Assembly: GCA_910588125.1 (NCBI GenBank)
Contig: CAJUPI010000011.1
Span: forward strand, 8,060 to 72,059
Length of the DNA: 64,000 nucleotides
Direction: 5' to 3'
Source of the DNA: an uncultured Lachnospiraceae bacterium
Lineage (GTDB): Bacteria; Bacillota; Clostridia; Lachnospirales; Lachnospiraceae
The notes under the pieces are model-generated. The model was given only the letters and a program-made list of their open reading frames with translations. It searched no databases and had not been told where the DNA came from. Every line of letters starts with the position of its first letter. Position 1 is the stretch's first letter. This document shows positions 27,109-35,278 of this stretch, one piece after another. Both the position numbers and the translations under genes were made by a program.

Positions 27109-28890
27109 ATGCTACGAGCTACTTTCGCCGGTTTTTCAACCGCCTTTTCTTCTGTACAGGCAAATCAAAAGCGGTTGGATATTGTCGGTCAGAATCTTGC
27201 TAATATGAACACACCCGGATATACCAGGCAGGAGCTTCGCACATCCAGCCTGAATCATACGCATCCTGTTTCCCACTACATGAACGGTGCAGAAACTGTA
27301 GTGGGTTTTGGCGTGCGTATGGATACTGTGGCCCAGATTCGGGATCCCTTTTTAGACTCCCAATACCGGGATCAGATGCAAAAATCCGGTTACAGCGACG
27401 CTCTCAACACTGGCCTGACTCAGCTGGCCCGTTTTCTGGATGAGAGCGATATCAGTGGAATCCGCAATGCTTTTATGGAGATCCAGCTCACTTTGAATGA
27501 TATGCAGGATTCCTCCAAGATCAACGATCCGATTTACGAATCTGAGCTCCGCACCAAGATGCAGACGCTGACCAATATGTTAAACGACGCTGACCGGCAG
27601 ATCACTAAGGCTGAGAAGGATGAGTTTAGCCGTCTAGACGGCACTGGTACGAATGAGAACGGCGCTGTCCAGGAGATCAATGATATCCTGAAGCAAATCA
27701 GCAGCTTAAACCGCCTGATCAAGGATGATCAGATCTTTGGCCAGCCGGCCCTGGAGCTGATGGATGAACGCAACCGCCTGCTGGATGAGCTTTCCAGCTA
27801 TATTCCTATCGAGGTTTCCTACTATAAGGATGCGGCTCACGATGGCAAGGATGCGGCCGGCAATACCAATACCCAGGCTGCTCTCAATGAGATTTATCAT
27901 CTTGACGGCAACGGCGATCCTTTTGCCAAAAAAGACTGGCCGGATGACCTCCGGGTGGAGATGGTTTATCAGGATGCCACCGGTTCGACGCAGAGAGTGA
28001 CCTTGGTTGAAGGTACGATAGGTTCCGGGACCGATAACGTCGGCTCCGTTGAGATCTCTCCCACGCTGGCAAATAATGATCCGTTTGACGCCAGCAAGAT
28101 CAATTTAACCTTCAACAGCAGCAAATATTATGACAAGGGAAACGCCAGCGGGGCCATCAAGCCCTCTGTGTCTGTTGTCTTTGAGAAGACGGCAGCCGGC
28201 ATTTCCAATCAGTTCCCGGATCATTCCGGTTCTGTCCAGGCCAGCCTTGATATGTTATGGAAGGACGGCAGCACTCCCGGCGTGGATGACGCCAGAGGCT
28301 ACGGATTTTACCGGAATCAGCTGGATAAGCTGGCGGAATCTTTCGCCACGGTGATCAATACGATCAACATAAAGGGCAGTCCTCAGGTCAACGGAGCGGA
28401 TGACACTTCGCAATATTTATTGGCGAATAAGGATGACGGTACGAACACCGGTATTACTGCGGCCACCATCGGCATCAACAGCCAGTGGAGCAACGGCACT
28501 GTCCATATCGGTAAAGCCGGTGAAAGCTCCAACGATACCGTGTTGAATCTGTTAGAGGCAATGACTACCACTTATCCCGACAACCGGTTCATGGACGGCA
28601 GTTTTGCTAATATCGATTTGAACGGCAATTCCTTCGGCGATTTTATGAATTACACATCTACTATCCTGGCCAACGACACCTATAGCAACCAGTTCTCTTT
28701 GAAGAACAATGTCACCGTGCTCAACGGGATCCAGGATTCCCGGGATTCCATTTCCGGAGTCAGCCTGGATGAGGAAGCCGCCAACATGATGGTCTATATG
28801 TCCGCTTACAATGCCGCTTCCCGTCTGATGACCACTCTGGATGAAGCACTGAACATTTTAATCAACAACACCGGTCTGGTAGGACGTTAA
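27109..28890 (+). CDS. flgK: Flagellar hook-associated protein 1 FlgK
   Basis: FlgK joins hook and filament. The 593-aa protein starts LRATFAGFSTAFSSVQANQ, has the rod/hook signature GQNLANMNTPGYTRQ and the conserved C-terminus SLDEEAANMMVYMSAYNAASRLMTTLDEAL. GGAGG lies eight bases before the ATG at 27109; the TTG at 27094 lies upstream of that ribosome site. Third gene of the operon. Confidence 0.96.
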   Translation: MLRATFAGFSTAFSSVQANQKRLDIVGQNLANMNTPGYTRQELRTSSLNHTHPVSHYMNGAETVVGFGVRMDTVAQIRDPFLDSQYRDQMQKSGYSDALNTGLTQLARFLDESDISGIRNAFMEIQLTLNDMQDSSKINDPIYESELRTKMQTLTNMLNDADRQITKAEKDEFSRLDGTGTNENGAVQEINDILKQISSLNRLIKDDQIFGQPALELMDERNRLLDELSSYIPIEVSYYKDAAHDGKDAAGNTNTQAALNEIYHLDGNGDPFAKKDWPDDLRVEMVYQDATGSTQRVTLVEGTIGSGTDNVGSVEISPTLANNDPFDASKINLTFNSSKYYDKGNASGAIKPSVSVVFEKTAAGISNQFPDHSGSVQASLDMLWKDGSTPGVDDARGYGFYRNQLDKLAESFATVINTINIKGSPQVNGADDTSQYLLANKDDGTNTGITAATIGINSQWSNGTVHIGKAGESSNDTVLNLLEAMTTTYPDNRFMDGSFANIDLNGNSFGDFMNYTSTILANDTYSNQFSLKNNVTVLNGIQDSRDSISGVSLDEEAANMMVYMSAYNAASRLMTTLDEALNILINNTGLVGR

Positions 28891-28978
28891 TAACTGACTT
28901 TTTCATTTGCAATTTATCTGAGCGGCTGGCAACAGCCGCCGGATGTTTATCATGGTTTTTATTACGGAGGTAATGCAT

Positions 28979-30190
28979 ATGCGCGTAACGACGAATTCCA
29001 CCTATCGCAAATTTACGGCATCAGTCAATGATGTCCATTTAAAGCTCAACAAGAGCATGAATAAGATTACCACCGGCGCGGCTTATGAATCCGCTGCCGA
29101 GAATCCTCTGGCTTATTATACCGGCAAAAAGATCGACGATCAGTACCTGGATACCAAGAGCAAGAATACTCTGCTGACCGATATCAAGAACCGTCTTTAT
29201 CAGCAAGAGCTGGGCGCCCGTGACATCCAGGATATCCTTTCCAAGGCTAAAAAACAGGTGCAGTACGGCCGGACTGCCACGACGACCGGAGAACATGATA
29301 TTCAGACGATCAAAGAAGATCTGATTCAGAAGGTAAGGACAATTGCCAATGATCTGAATACTCAATATCAGGATTTCTATGTGTATGGCGGCAATGACGT
29401 CACCACCACACCTTTCGCACTGGAGGTGAATTTAAGCGCCAACGATCCTAACCTGGAGCTGACTTACAGCCATACCTTCCCGGGAGAGGATCAGGTTACG
29501 GAATTTCATCTGAAATTTTCAGAAAATAACGGAGAATTCAAGTTTGAGCTTGATCAGACAGCTACTCCTGAGCCTGGACATAAGCTGGGAACCATGGATG
29601 ATTTGGTTCGCGCCATGTCCGAGCAGGGACGGGTGGATATCGGCTATGGCGATATCCGGGATCGCGAGACGCTGCTTGATACCTACACTGGTGGCCTGAA
29701 TATCCTGACCGGCGTCAACTCCGACGCTGTCCGCTCTCTCAACGCACAGGATAAAACAAATGCTGCTAACGGCAATCCCACTACTCTTGCCCAGGACAAA
29801 ATCATGGAAACACTCGACAAGAGTCCCATCGCCCTCATTGGCAAGGCCATCATTTCCATTAACGACTATAACACCAGCGGCAGCGCTCATTACAATGACA
29901 AGGATCTGCTGGATGATCGTCTGGAGGAGACCATTGATCAGATGACGGAGACAGAGCATACCATCAGTACCGCTTATTCTGACCTGGGCAACAAATATCT
30001 TCTTCTGGAAGAGACCGGCAAAAAGCTGGATTCCATTGAGGATGCACTGACCGAACAGTATAAGGATACTCTGGGCGCAGACCCTTATGCTTCGATTATG
30101 GAGATGTTCAACAATCAATATGCTTATAATGCCGCCCTCCAGGTTGGCTCAAAGCTTATGTCCTCTTCTCTTTTTGATTTTGTGAGATAG
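28979..30190 (+). CDS. flgL: Flagellar hook-associated protein 3 FlgL
   Basis: The second hook-filament junction protein, 403 aa, with a flagellin-like N-terminus (RVTTNSTYRKFTASVNDVH, KITTGAAYESAAENPLA) and C-terminus (ALQVGSKLMSSSLFDFV). I use the ATG at 28979, eight bases after GGAGG; the ATG at 28973 is too close. The middle part is longer than in short FlgL proteins. Confidence 0.94.
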   Translation: MRVTTNSTYRKFTASVNDVHLKLNKSMNKITTGAAYESAAENPLAYYTGKKIDDQYLDTKSKNTLLTDIKNRLYQQELGARDIQDILSKAKKQVQYGRTATTTGEHDIQTIKEDLIQKVRTIANDLNTQYQDFYVYGGNDVTTTPFALEVNLSANDPNLELTYSHTFPGEDQVTEFHLKFSENNGEFKFELDQTATPEPGHKLGTMDDLVRAMSEQGRVDIGYGDIRDRETLLDTYTGGLNILTGVNSDAVRSLNAQDKTNAANGNPTTLAQDKIMETLDKSPIALIGKAIISINDYNTSGSAHYNDKDLLDDRLEETIDQMTETEHTISTAYSDLGNKYLLLEETGKKLDSIEDALTEQYKDTLGADPYASIMEMFNNQYAYNAALQVGSKLMSSSLFDFVR

Positions 30191-30233
30191 TATCAAATTT
30201 ACTTTTAAAATGCGCAGAAAGGAGGCTTCTTTT

Positions 30234-30836
30234 ATGGGACCACTTATCAAGATTACGACCGAACCGATACAAATGGTACGTTTTACACAGAATGCCAGGC
30301 TGGTTAGTTCTGATTCTGTCGATATCGAGAGAAGGAAAGCTCTGGCACGTCACATTGCGGCGCAGCGCAGCAATCCTCAGACACAGTCTACTGTCTCTGT
30401 TGAGGAACTTACAAGAATCAACCGCGCTTTTTCTCGCAACCACACGACACCGCAGCCCGTTCAGACGGAATCCTTCCAACAGATGGCTTCCCGGCAAATC
30501 ATGCAGCCTTCTGTCCCGGTTTCCTCCAAACGAACGGCATCCGTTGTCGCTAACACCAGCAGCGTACAGAATTCCTCTGCTTCCACCGCCTCCATAGCGG
30601 CTGCTTCTGCCCCGGCAGTTGTGCAGGATATCTCGGTAGAGACGAACACGTCCTATACTGCACAAAGAGGCGCTTTTGAGATGCGGGTAGCCAGAGGAGA
30701 TCTCACTTATCTTCCGCCGCTGGTGATGACGATCGTCACACAGAGACCGCAGGTACATGTAGAATATTTAGGTGGTTTTAATTATGTTCCTCCCCTTGAT
30801 AGCAGCCCGGGCGGGAATATCAATCTATTCACATAG
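30234..30836 (+). CDS. DUF6470 family protein (YviE homologue)
   Basis: A 200-aa protein in the position of Bacillus yviE, between flgL and fliW. The N-terminal part (IKITTEPIQMVRFTQNARL) and the C-terminal segment (MRVARGDLTYLPPLVMTIVTQRP, then VEYLGGFNYVPP) match the DUF6470 pattern; the centre is Ser/Ala/Gln-rich and low complexity. Function is not known. The ATG at 30234 follows GAAAGGAGG. Confidence 0.75.
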   Translation: MGPLIKITTEPIQMVRFTQNARLVSSDSVDIERRKALARHIAAQRSNPQTQSTVSVEELTRINRAFSRNHTTPQPVQTESFQQMASRQIMQPSVPVSSKRTASVVANTSSVQNSSASTASIAAASAPAVVQDISVETNTSYTAQRGAFEMRVARGDLTYLPPLVMTIVTQRPQVHVEYLGGFNYVPPLDSSPGGNINLFT

Positions 30837-30851
30837 GAGTGTTGATTCGAT

Positions 30852-31340
30852 ATGACAATACAAACAGACTATGGTATCGTGGAGTATGAAAAGGAAGATC
30901 TTTTAATATTTCCCGACGGCCTTTTTGGGTTTCCCAAGCTGACACAATATCTTCTTTTATATCTGAATGAAGATGATGATTCCATGCTTCTGCTATTGTC
31001 AGTGGAGGAAAGTAAAGTAGGATTTGTGCTGATCAATCCGTTCCTTCTCTGTCCGGATTATGCCCCGGTGCTGTCACCCGAAGAGCTGGCATGCCTTGGA
31101 GTCCAGGACAGTGGAGAGCTTTCATACTATTCCATCTGTGTTGTACGGAGTAACTATCTGGAGAATACTGTCAATCTGAAGTGCCCTCTGGTGATTAATC
31201 CGCAGACGCGCCATGGCATTCAGATCATTTTGGAAAATTCTCCTTATGAATATCGTCATGAGCTGCGTTCTTTTCCAACAGTAGTTGGTTCAACAGATGG
31301 GAGTGAAGAAGATGCTGATACTTCGGCGCAAGAAAAATGA
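30852..31340 (+). CDS. fliW: Flagellar assembly factor FliW
   Basis: FliW binds flagellin or CsrA and so frees flagellin mRNA for translation once flagellin is exported. The 162-aa protein has the family features (FPDGLFGFP, SVEESKVGFVLINPF, LKCPLVINPQTRHGIQIIL). Its last codons overlap csrA by 29 bases, which couples the two. Confidence 0.95.
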   Translation: MTIQTDYGIVEYEKEDLLIFPDGLFGFPKLTQYLLLYLNEDDDSMLLLLSVEESKVGFVLINPFLLCPDYAPVLSPEELACLGVQDSGELSYYSICVVRSNYLENTVNLKCPLVINPQTRHGIQIILENSPYEYRHELRSFPTVVGSTDGSEEDADTSAQEK

Positions 31341-31584
31341 AAGTATTTTGATCGGGGATAATATTCGTATTACTATTATTGAATGTGCGGGAGATGGCGT
31401 CCGCTTAGCGATTGACGCTCCTAAACAGGTTTCTATCTTGAGGGAAGAGCTCTCAGAAGCAGAGCAGGCCAATAAAAACGCCTCAACTCCGGATATGAAT
31501 TCGATACGGATGCTACAATCAATCTTTAAAAAACACCCCGAACCGGAAGCAAAAGCAGATTCGGACTCGCAAGATGAACCGTAA
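31312..31584 (+). CDS. csrA: Translational regulator CsrA
   Basis: CsrA binds GGA motifs in mRNA leaders and represses flagellin translation. MLILRRKKNESILIGDNIRITII and the RLAIDAPKQVSILREEL region are canonical. The C-terminus is long for the family (90 aa in total) with a polar, Glu/Asp-rich tail. The ATG at 31312 follows GGGAG; the upstream frame to 31285 belongs to fliW sequence. Confidence 0.95.
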   Translation: MLILRRKKNESILIGDNIRITIIECAGDGVRLAIDAPKQVSILREELSEAEQANKNASTPDMNSIRMLQSIFKKHPEPEAKADSDSQDEP

Positions 31585-31611
31585 AAATGTTCATGATTGC
31601 TCGCGGAAATT

Positions 31612-31686
31612 AAACCGCCCGTCATTTCTCTTATCCTTGTGTTCGTGAACAACCGGACACAAGGATAGAAAAATGACGGGCGGTTT
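31612..31686. terminator. Large bidirectional terminator hairpin after csrA
   Basis: AAACCGCCCGTCATTT pairs with AAATGACGGGCGGTTT, and an inner stem (TATCCTTGTGT / ACACAAGGATA) extends it. It separates the flgM-csrA operon from the convergent nucleotidyltransferase-like gene. Part of its sequence (ATTTCTCTTATCC) recurs near 46110. Confidence 0.85.
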
Positions 31687-31687
31687 A

Positions 31688-32860
31688 CTATTTGGTAAAC
31701 ATCCGTAACAACAACCGTATCCCTCTGACTCCCCAAAATACCGGCAACAACACCGGAATCTTTTCTACTGCCGGATAGATGGATGACATGTAATGATAGT
31801 CCGGAAATATCCATTGCAGCCTCTTCTTAAAAGCGAGCAACCGTTCTCCAAGCTTTTCCCAGAACATTGCTCTTCCTTCTGCCCGCTGCTCTTTATCTAT
31901 CTCTTTTTGCAGCGCTTTTTCCAGCTTTAATGCCTGTTCATCGCTCTCCTGGTTGATCTCTCCCTGAGTCAGCAGGCGATCCTCCAGAACATTAAAAACA
32001 CTCATATCCTCTGGCTGATCGATAAAATAATTATCCTTTTTATCTCCAAACCACATATAAGACACTCGAAGCAGCTTGTTTGCCAGCTCATCAATCTGGA
32101 AATCCTCTAGCCATTTTGTGACGCTCTCTTTGTCCAACTCGTCCCGACAAGATTGATGAAACAACTGCAGATCCAATACTTCCCGGAGACGCAGTTCCTC
32201 AGTGACATAACCATATACAGCCCTTGCCATACGAAATACGAATTCGTTTTCCTGAGAAAGCATCCGCACATGTGTATACGGCTCTTCCAGATTTGCTGTC
32301 TCCAATAACCGCTGCATACTCTTGAGGTAAGCCGGAATACGGAATGGCAGCTTCTGATACAAGATCACGGATACTCCCGACACCTTCCGCATACGTTCTC
32401 CATAGCCTTTGTACACCTGATCTGTCTCATATCCCAGATCCACCAGATATCCTTTAGCCAAATAATAATCTTCTTCATCCAGCAAAATCTGCACCGGAGA
32501 ATTCTCCGCAGTCTCCGGTATCTGATAAAGTCCGCGAATCGATGCCGAAGTCAGTACCGTACAGGAAATCTCCCGCATATCCAACCAAGTCAGTACCTCT
32601 TTCAGAGATTCCTCACAATTTTCTCCAAACGCCAATGCCTGCTGATAGCGTTCAAAAAATCGCTCCCGCCACCGATCCGGCAGTACATCTCCTTTACCCA
32701 GAACCCCAAGATAAATGACATTCGCAACCCTGTGATAATCGGCCAGACGAAACATCCGCTCCCAGTCCATCCGATTATATGCCACGCGCAGAGCATCCTG
32801 GCGGATAATGGCAGAAACCATCCCTACCAGGGTGCGTCCTTCATATAATAATTGATTCAT
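31688..32860 (-). CDS. Nucleotidyltransferase-fold family protein (NTP_transf_5-like), probably degenerate
   Basis: A 390-aa protein with the layout of the uncharacterised nucleotidyltransferase family (helical N-terminus, a short alpha/beta core near residues 95-145, C-terminal helices). Where active members have a DxD in a sugar/NTP-binding loop, this one reads ENSPVQILLDEEDY, so the metal-binding pair seems altered. It ends with a hydrophobic helix near the C-terminus. It lies 58 bases after the short FliD-like gene and probably ends that operon. A role in flagellin or wall modification is a guess. Confidence 0.5.
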   Translation of the reverse strand: MNQLLYEGRTLVGMVSAIIRQDALRVAYNRMDWERMFRLADYHRVANVIYLGVLGKGDVLPDRWRERFFERYQQALAFGENCEESLKEVLTWLDMREISCTVLTSASIRGLYQIPETAENSPVQILLDEEDYYLAKGYLVDLGYETDQVYKGYGERMRKVSGVSVILYQKLPFRIPAYLKSMQRLLETANLEEPYTHVRMLSQENEFVFRMARAVYGYVTEELRLREVLDLQLFHQSCRDELDKESVTKWLEDFQIDELANKLLRVSYMWFGDKKDNYFIDQPEDMSVFNVLEDRLLTQGEINQESDEQALKLEKALQKEIDKEQRAEGRAMFWEKLGERLLAFKKRLQWIFPDYHYMSSIYPAVEKIPVLLPVFWGVRGIRLLLRMFTK

Positions 32861-32917
32861 ACATTTCTCTCTTTAACCGGACAAATTTTCTTACCTGTTG
32901 CAGCCTTTTTCACAGTA

Positions 32918-34252
32918 CTACCCCAGAGTATTCAACATCAATCCCACAGTATAGTAATTTCCAAGACTGTATGGCCCGGACCCGGCAAAGCCTGCCAGAT
33001 AACGGAAAGATGAAAATACACTTTCCTGGCTGCGATCCATTCTTGTGGAAATGTCCTGATCTACTAAGCTTCCCGAGGATGTGGCTGTCGCTGTATCTAC
33101 CCGTTGCGATACCCGATCCGCTATTCCATGCTGACCGCCCAGCAGCTCCCTAGTGCCTTCAAAATCATCCGTCAAAGCCTTTCTGAGAGCCGTCTCATCC
33201 ATCTGCAGCCTGCCGCTCTTATCATAGCTGAGGCCCACAGCATTCAATGTCTTCTCACCGGCAATTTCCCGGCTGAAGCTCTCATACTGAAGTTTGCTTC
33301 CCCTTCCCCGACCGGCATTTGCCTGCAATAAATCAGTAGCATTATTATAACTGTCTACCAGATCCTTTACGGCGGCAACCACCTCATCGGTATCGGTTCC
33401 TGCTTTTATTTCCGTCTTACCTGTGCCAGTCAGAGTTGCATCAATTCTCCCATAATCCAGGGATATCTGATTCGACTCAGAGACGCGGTTTGTACTCCTG
33501 CCATTCTGTGTCACCGTATATTGGGCGTTCTGTCCCTGAACAGCCGATTCCTCTGCACCTGATGCTGTTCCCATCTGCCCCTGAACGGAAAAGCCGTTGC
33601 TCTCTCCCGTCTTCTCCGAAGTCAGTACCAGAGAAACCTTTCCGTCCTCTTTTGCTACAGATGCCTGCACTCCCAGTCCACGGCGGCTGTTAATCTGCTG
33701 CGCCACCTCCTGAAGCATCTGCTCGTTGGTCTTCTGAGCTCCGTCCGCCATCGTATTGCTGACATTGACTCTTATACTCCGGCCTCTTGCCGACGTCACT
33801 TCAAAGTCCATCTCCGAACCGTCTGCCGCCTTTTCACCGGCTGTCACCGCCTGGCTGCGATTCTGCTGGGCCTGCGCCAAAGACTGAACCTCCAAGCCTA
33901 TCTCTGTCCCTTCACGAGGACGAAATGTCTTATCTACTTTTGCTACCGAAGCGTCCTCACTTTGCATAGAAACGGCAGAAAAGACGCCGGAACGATTCCC
34001 TTCCTGCAGCCGGGATGCGCTCAACTTCACATCCGCCATATTTTTGCCATAAGACTGGACATATTTTAATGTGTCCGAATACTGCACAGAACCGGAACCG
34101 GAATTCACACGGGGAACCCGGTTGATGGGAGCCACCGCCTGTCCCTGATTCATCCTTGAGGCACTTGCAGTCCGGGATGCCTGCAGGGTACGCATCATCT
34201 GATACATGCTTTCATAATTAAAAGAATTGTTTCCCGATACACGCATCGACAT
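32918..34252 (-). CDS. Second, short FliD-like (filament cap family) protein
   Basis: A 444-aa protein. Residues near 120-150 (TEIGLEVQSLAQAQQNRSQAV) resemble the FliD N-terminal domain, and the C-terminal part (VKDLVDSYNNATDLLQ, then LRKALTDDFEGTRELLGG) resembles the FliD C-terminal domain. It lacks the FliD start GIDRDAIIEQM-type helix and is far shorter than the main FliD upstream. A Ser/Gln-rich N-terminal 90 residues replaces it. It may be an alternative cap or an exported filament-associated protein. The first bases after the start overlap no other gene; the FliT-like gene ends 160 bases upstream. Confidence 0.6.
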   Translation of the reverse strand: MSMRVSGNNSFNYESMYQMMRTLQASRTASASRMNQGQAVAPINRVPRVNSGSGSVQYSDTLKYVQSYGKNMADVKLSASRLQEGNRSGVFSAVSMQSEDASVAKVDKTFRPREGTEIGLEVQSLAQAQQNRSQAVTAGEKAADGSEMDFEVTSARGRSIRVNVSNTMADGAQKTNEQMLQEVAQQINSRRGLGVQASVAKEDGKVSLVLTSEKTGESNGFSVQGQMGTASGAEESAVQGQNAQYTVTQNGRSTNRVSESNQISLDYGRIDATLTGTGKTEIKAGTDTDEVVAAVKDLVDSYNNATDLLQANAGRGRGSKLQYESFSREIAGEKTLNAVGLSYDKSGRLQMDETALRKALTDDFEGTRELLGGQHGIADRVSQRVDTATATSSGSLVDQDISTRMDRSQESVFSSFRYLAGFAGSGPYSLGNYYTVGLMLNTLG

Positions 34253-34345
34253 ATATGCACCTTCTTTCTTCTTTAAAATTCCTTTCTTGATAAATTTATT
34301 TCTTAAAAATTCCTTTCGGAATATTGGTTCCGTTAAACGCGGAAA

Positions 34346-34378
34346 GGTACCAGGGCTGCTCCCGGCAGCCCAAGTACC
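34346..34378. other. Strong stem-loop between the FliT-like and short FliD-like genes
   Basis: GGTACCAGGGCTGC pairs with GCAGCCCAAGTACC around a short loop. There is no T-run on the minus strand, so it may be an mRNA stability or partial-termination element in the operon rather than a full terminator. Confidence 0.5.
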
Positions 34379-34412
34379 GCATCACACCGCTTATCCCGAA
34401 CGGATTTTCGTC

Positions 34413-34838
34413 TTAAACTTTTATCGGACGTTTCTCTTCTCTGCCGGTTTTATAAAAGGACTTCTCTCCCGTCACTCTCCGGTTCAGCCTCCGATCCTCT
34501 TCCTTCAGTTCATCCAACATAGTCTGGGTCCTCCGGCGGATATCATAAATCTTCTTCTCTTCCGGAGTCTCTCCCACCTTATTCTTCGGATCGGATGTCA
34601 ACAAGACGCGAAGCTGGCTCAACACGGTTCGATCCGTCTCTCCTAACTCCCACAGCTCACCGATACAGGCATCCACCTTTGCCATCTCCTCTGCCCGCAT
34701 TTCCAACAACATTGCAGCTGAAATATCATCATTCCGTGTAAAAGCCTCTCCCAGATCCTTTGTCAGCCGGCTAATCTCCCGGATTGCATTGTATTTTCTC
34801 TGAAGAAGCACCATCACCTTAGCCGTATCCAGTCCCAT
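34413..34838 (-). CDS. FliT-like small helical flagellar protein
   Basis: A 141-aa, almost fully helical, charged protein directly after fliS (15 bases). Length, position and the pattern of helical heptads (LLQRKYNAIREISRLTKDL, LLEMRAEEMAKVDACIGEL) fit a FliT/FlgN-type export chaperone. The tail is basic (RPIKV). Sequence similarity alone does not prove the family. Confidence 0.5.
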   Translation of the reverse strand: MGLDTAKVMVLLQRKYNAIREISRLTKDLGEAFTRNDDISAAMLLEMRAEEMAKVDACIGELWELGETDRTVLSQLRVLLTSDPKNKVGETPEEKKIYDIRRRTQTMLDELKEEDRRLNRRVTGEKSFYKTGREEKRPIKV

Positions 34839-34853
34839 CCCTGTCGTCCTTTC

Positions 34854-35258
34854 CTATCCGCGGATCTCTGTCTCCTTTACTATGTGCATATCACTGACCT
34901 GCTTGCTCGCCTCACCAAAAGCTTCCCGCAACTCTGAAAGAATATGACGGATACGTACGATCTCATCCTGCCGTCTTTCCCTTCCTGCCTTCACGATGCT
35001 GAGATCATATACCAGATAATTATATATCCGTCTCAAATCACGGCTAATTGGCTGCTCCATATCCAGAATTTCAATCAAATAGCGAACAATTCGATTCACT
35101 CTGGTGATACAATCATCAAAATCCGGATAGTTCTTGTCTGTCAGCGAATAATCCGCCCGGCTCAGACGGCTGATCGCCTCATCAAAGAGCAAAAGAAGCT
35201 GCTCAGAACTTGACATGGAATAAATGCTCTTTTCCTTATAACGACTATATCCGTTCAT
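34854..35258 (-). CDS. fliS: Flagellin export chaperone FliS
   Basis: FliS binds the C-terminus of flagellin before export. The 134-aa protein has the family start (NGYSRYKEKSIYSMSSSEQLLLLFDEAI) and the helical bundle (RIVRYLIEILDMEQPISRDLRRIYNYLVYDL). It follows fliD by 20 bases, the standard order. Confidence 0.93.
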   Translation of the reverse strand: MNGYSRYKEKSIYSMSSSEQLLLLFDEAISRLSRADYSLTDKNYPDFDDCITRVNRIVRYLIEILDMEQPISRDLRRIYNYLVYDLSIVKAGRERRQDEIVRIRHILSELREAFGEASKQVSDMHIVKETEIRG

Positions 35259-35278
35259 GCATTCCCTTTCTATTTTCC

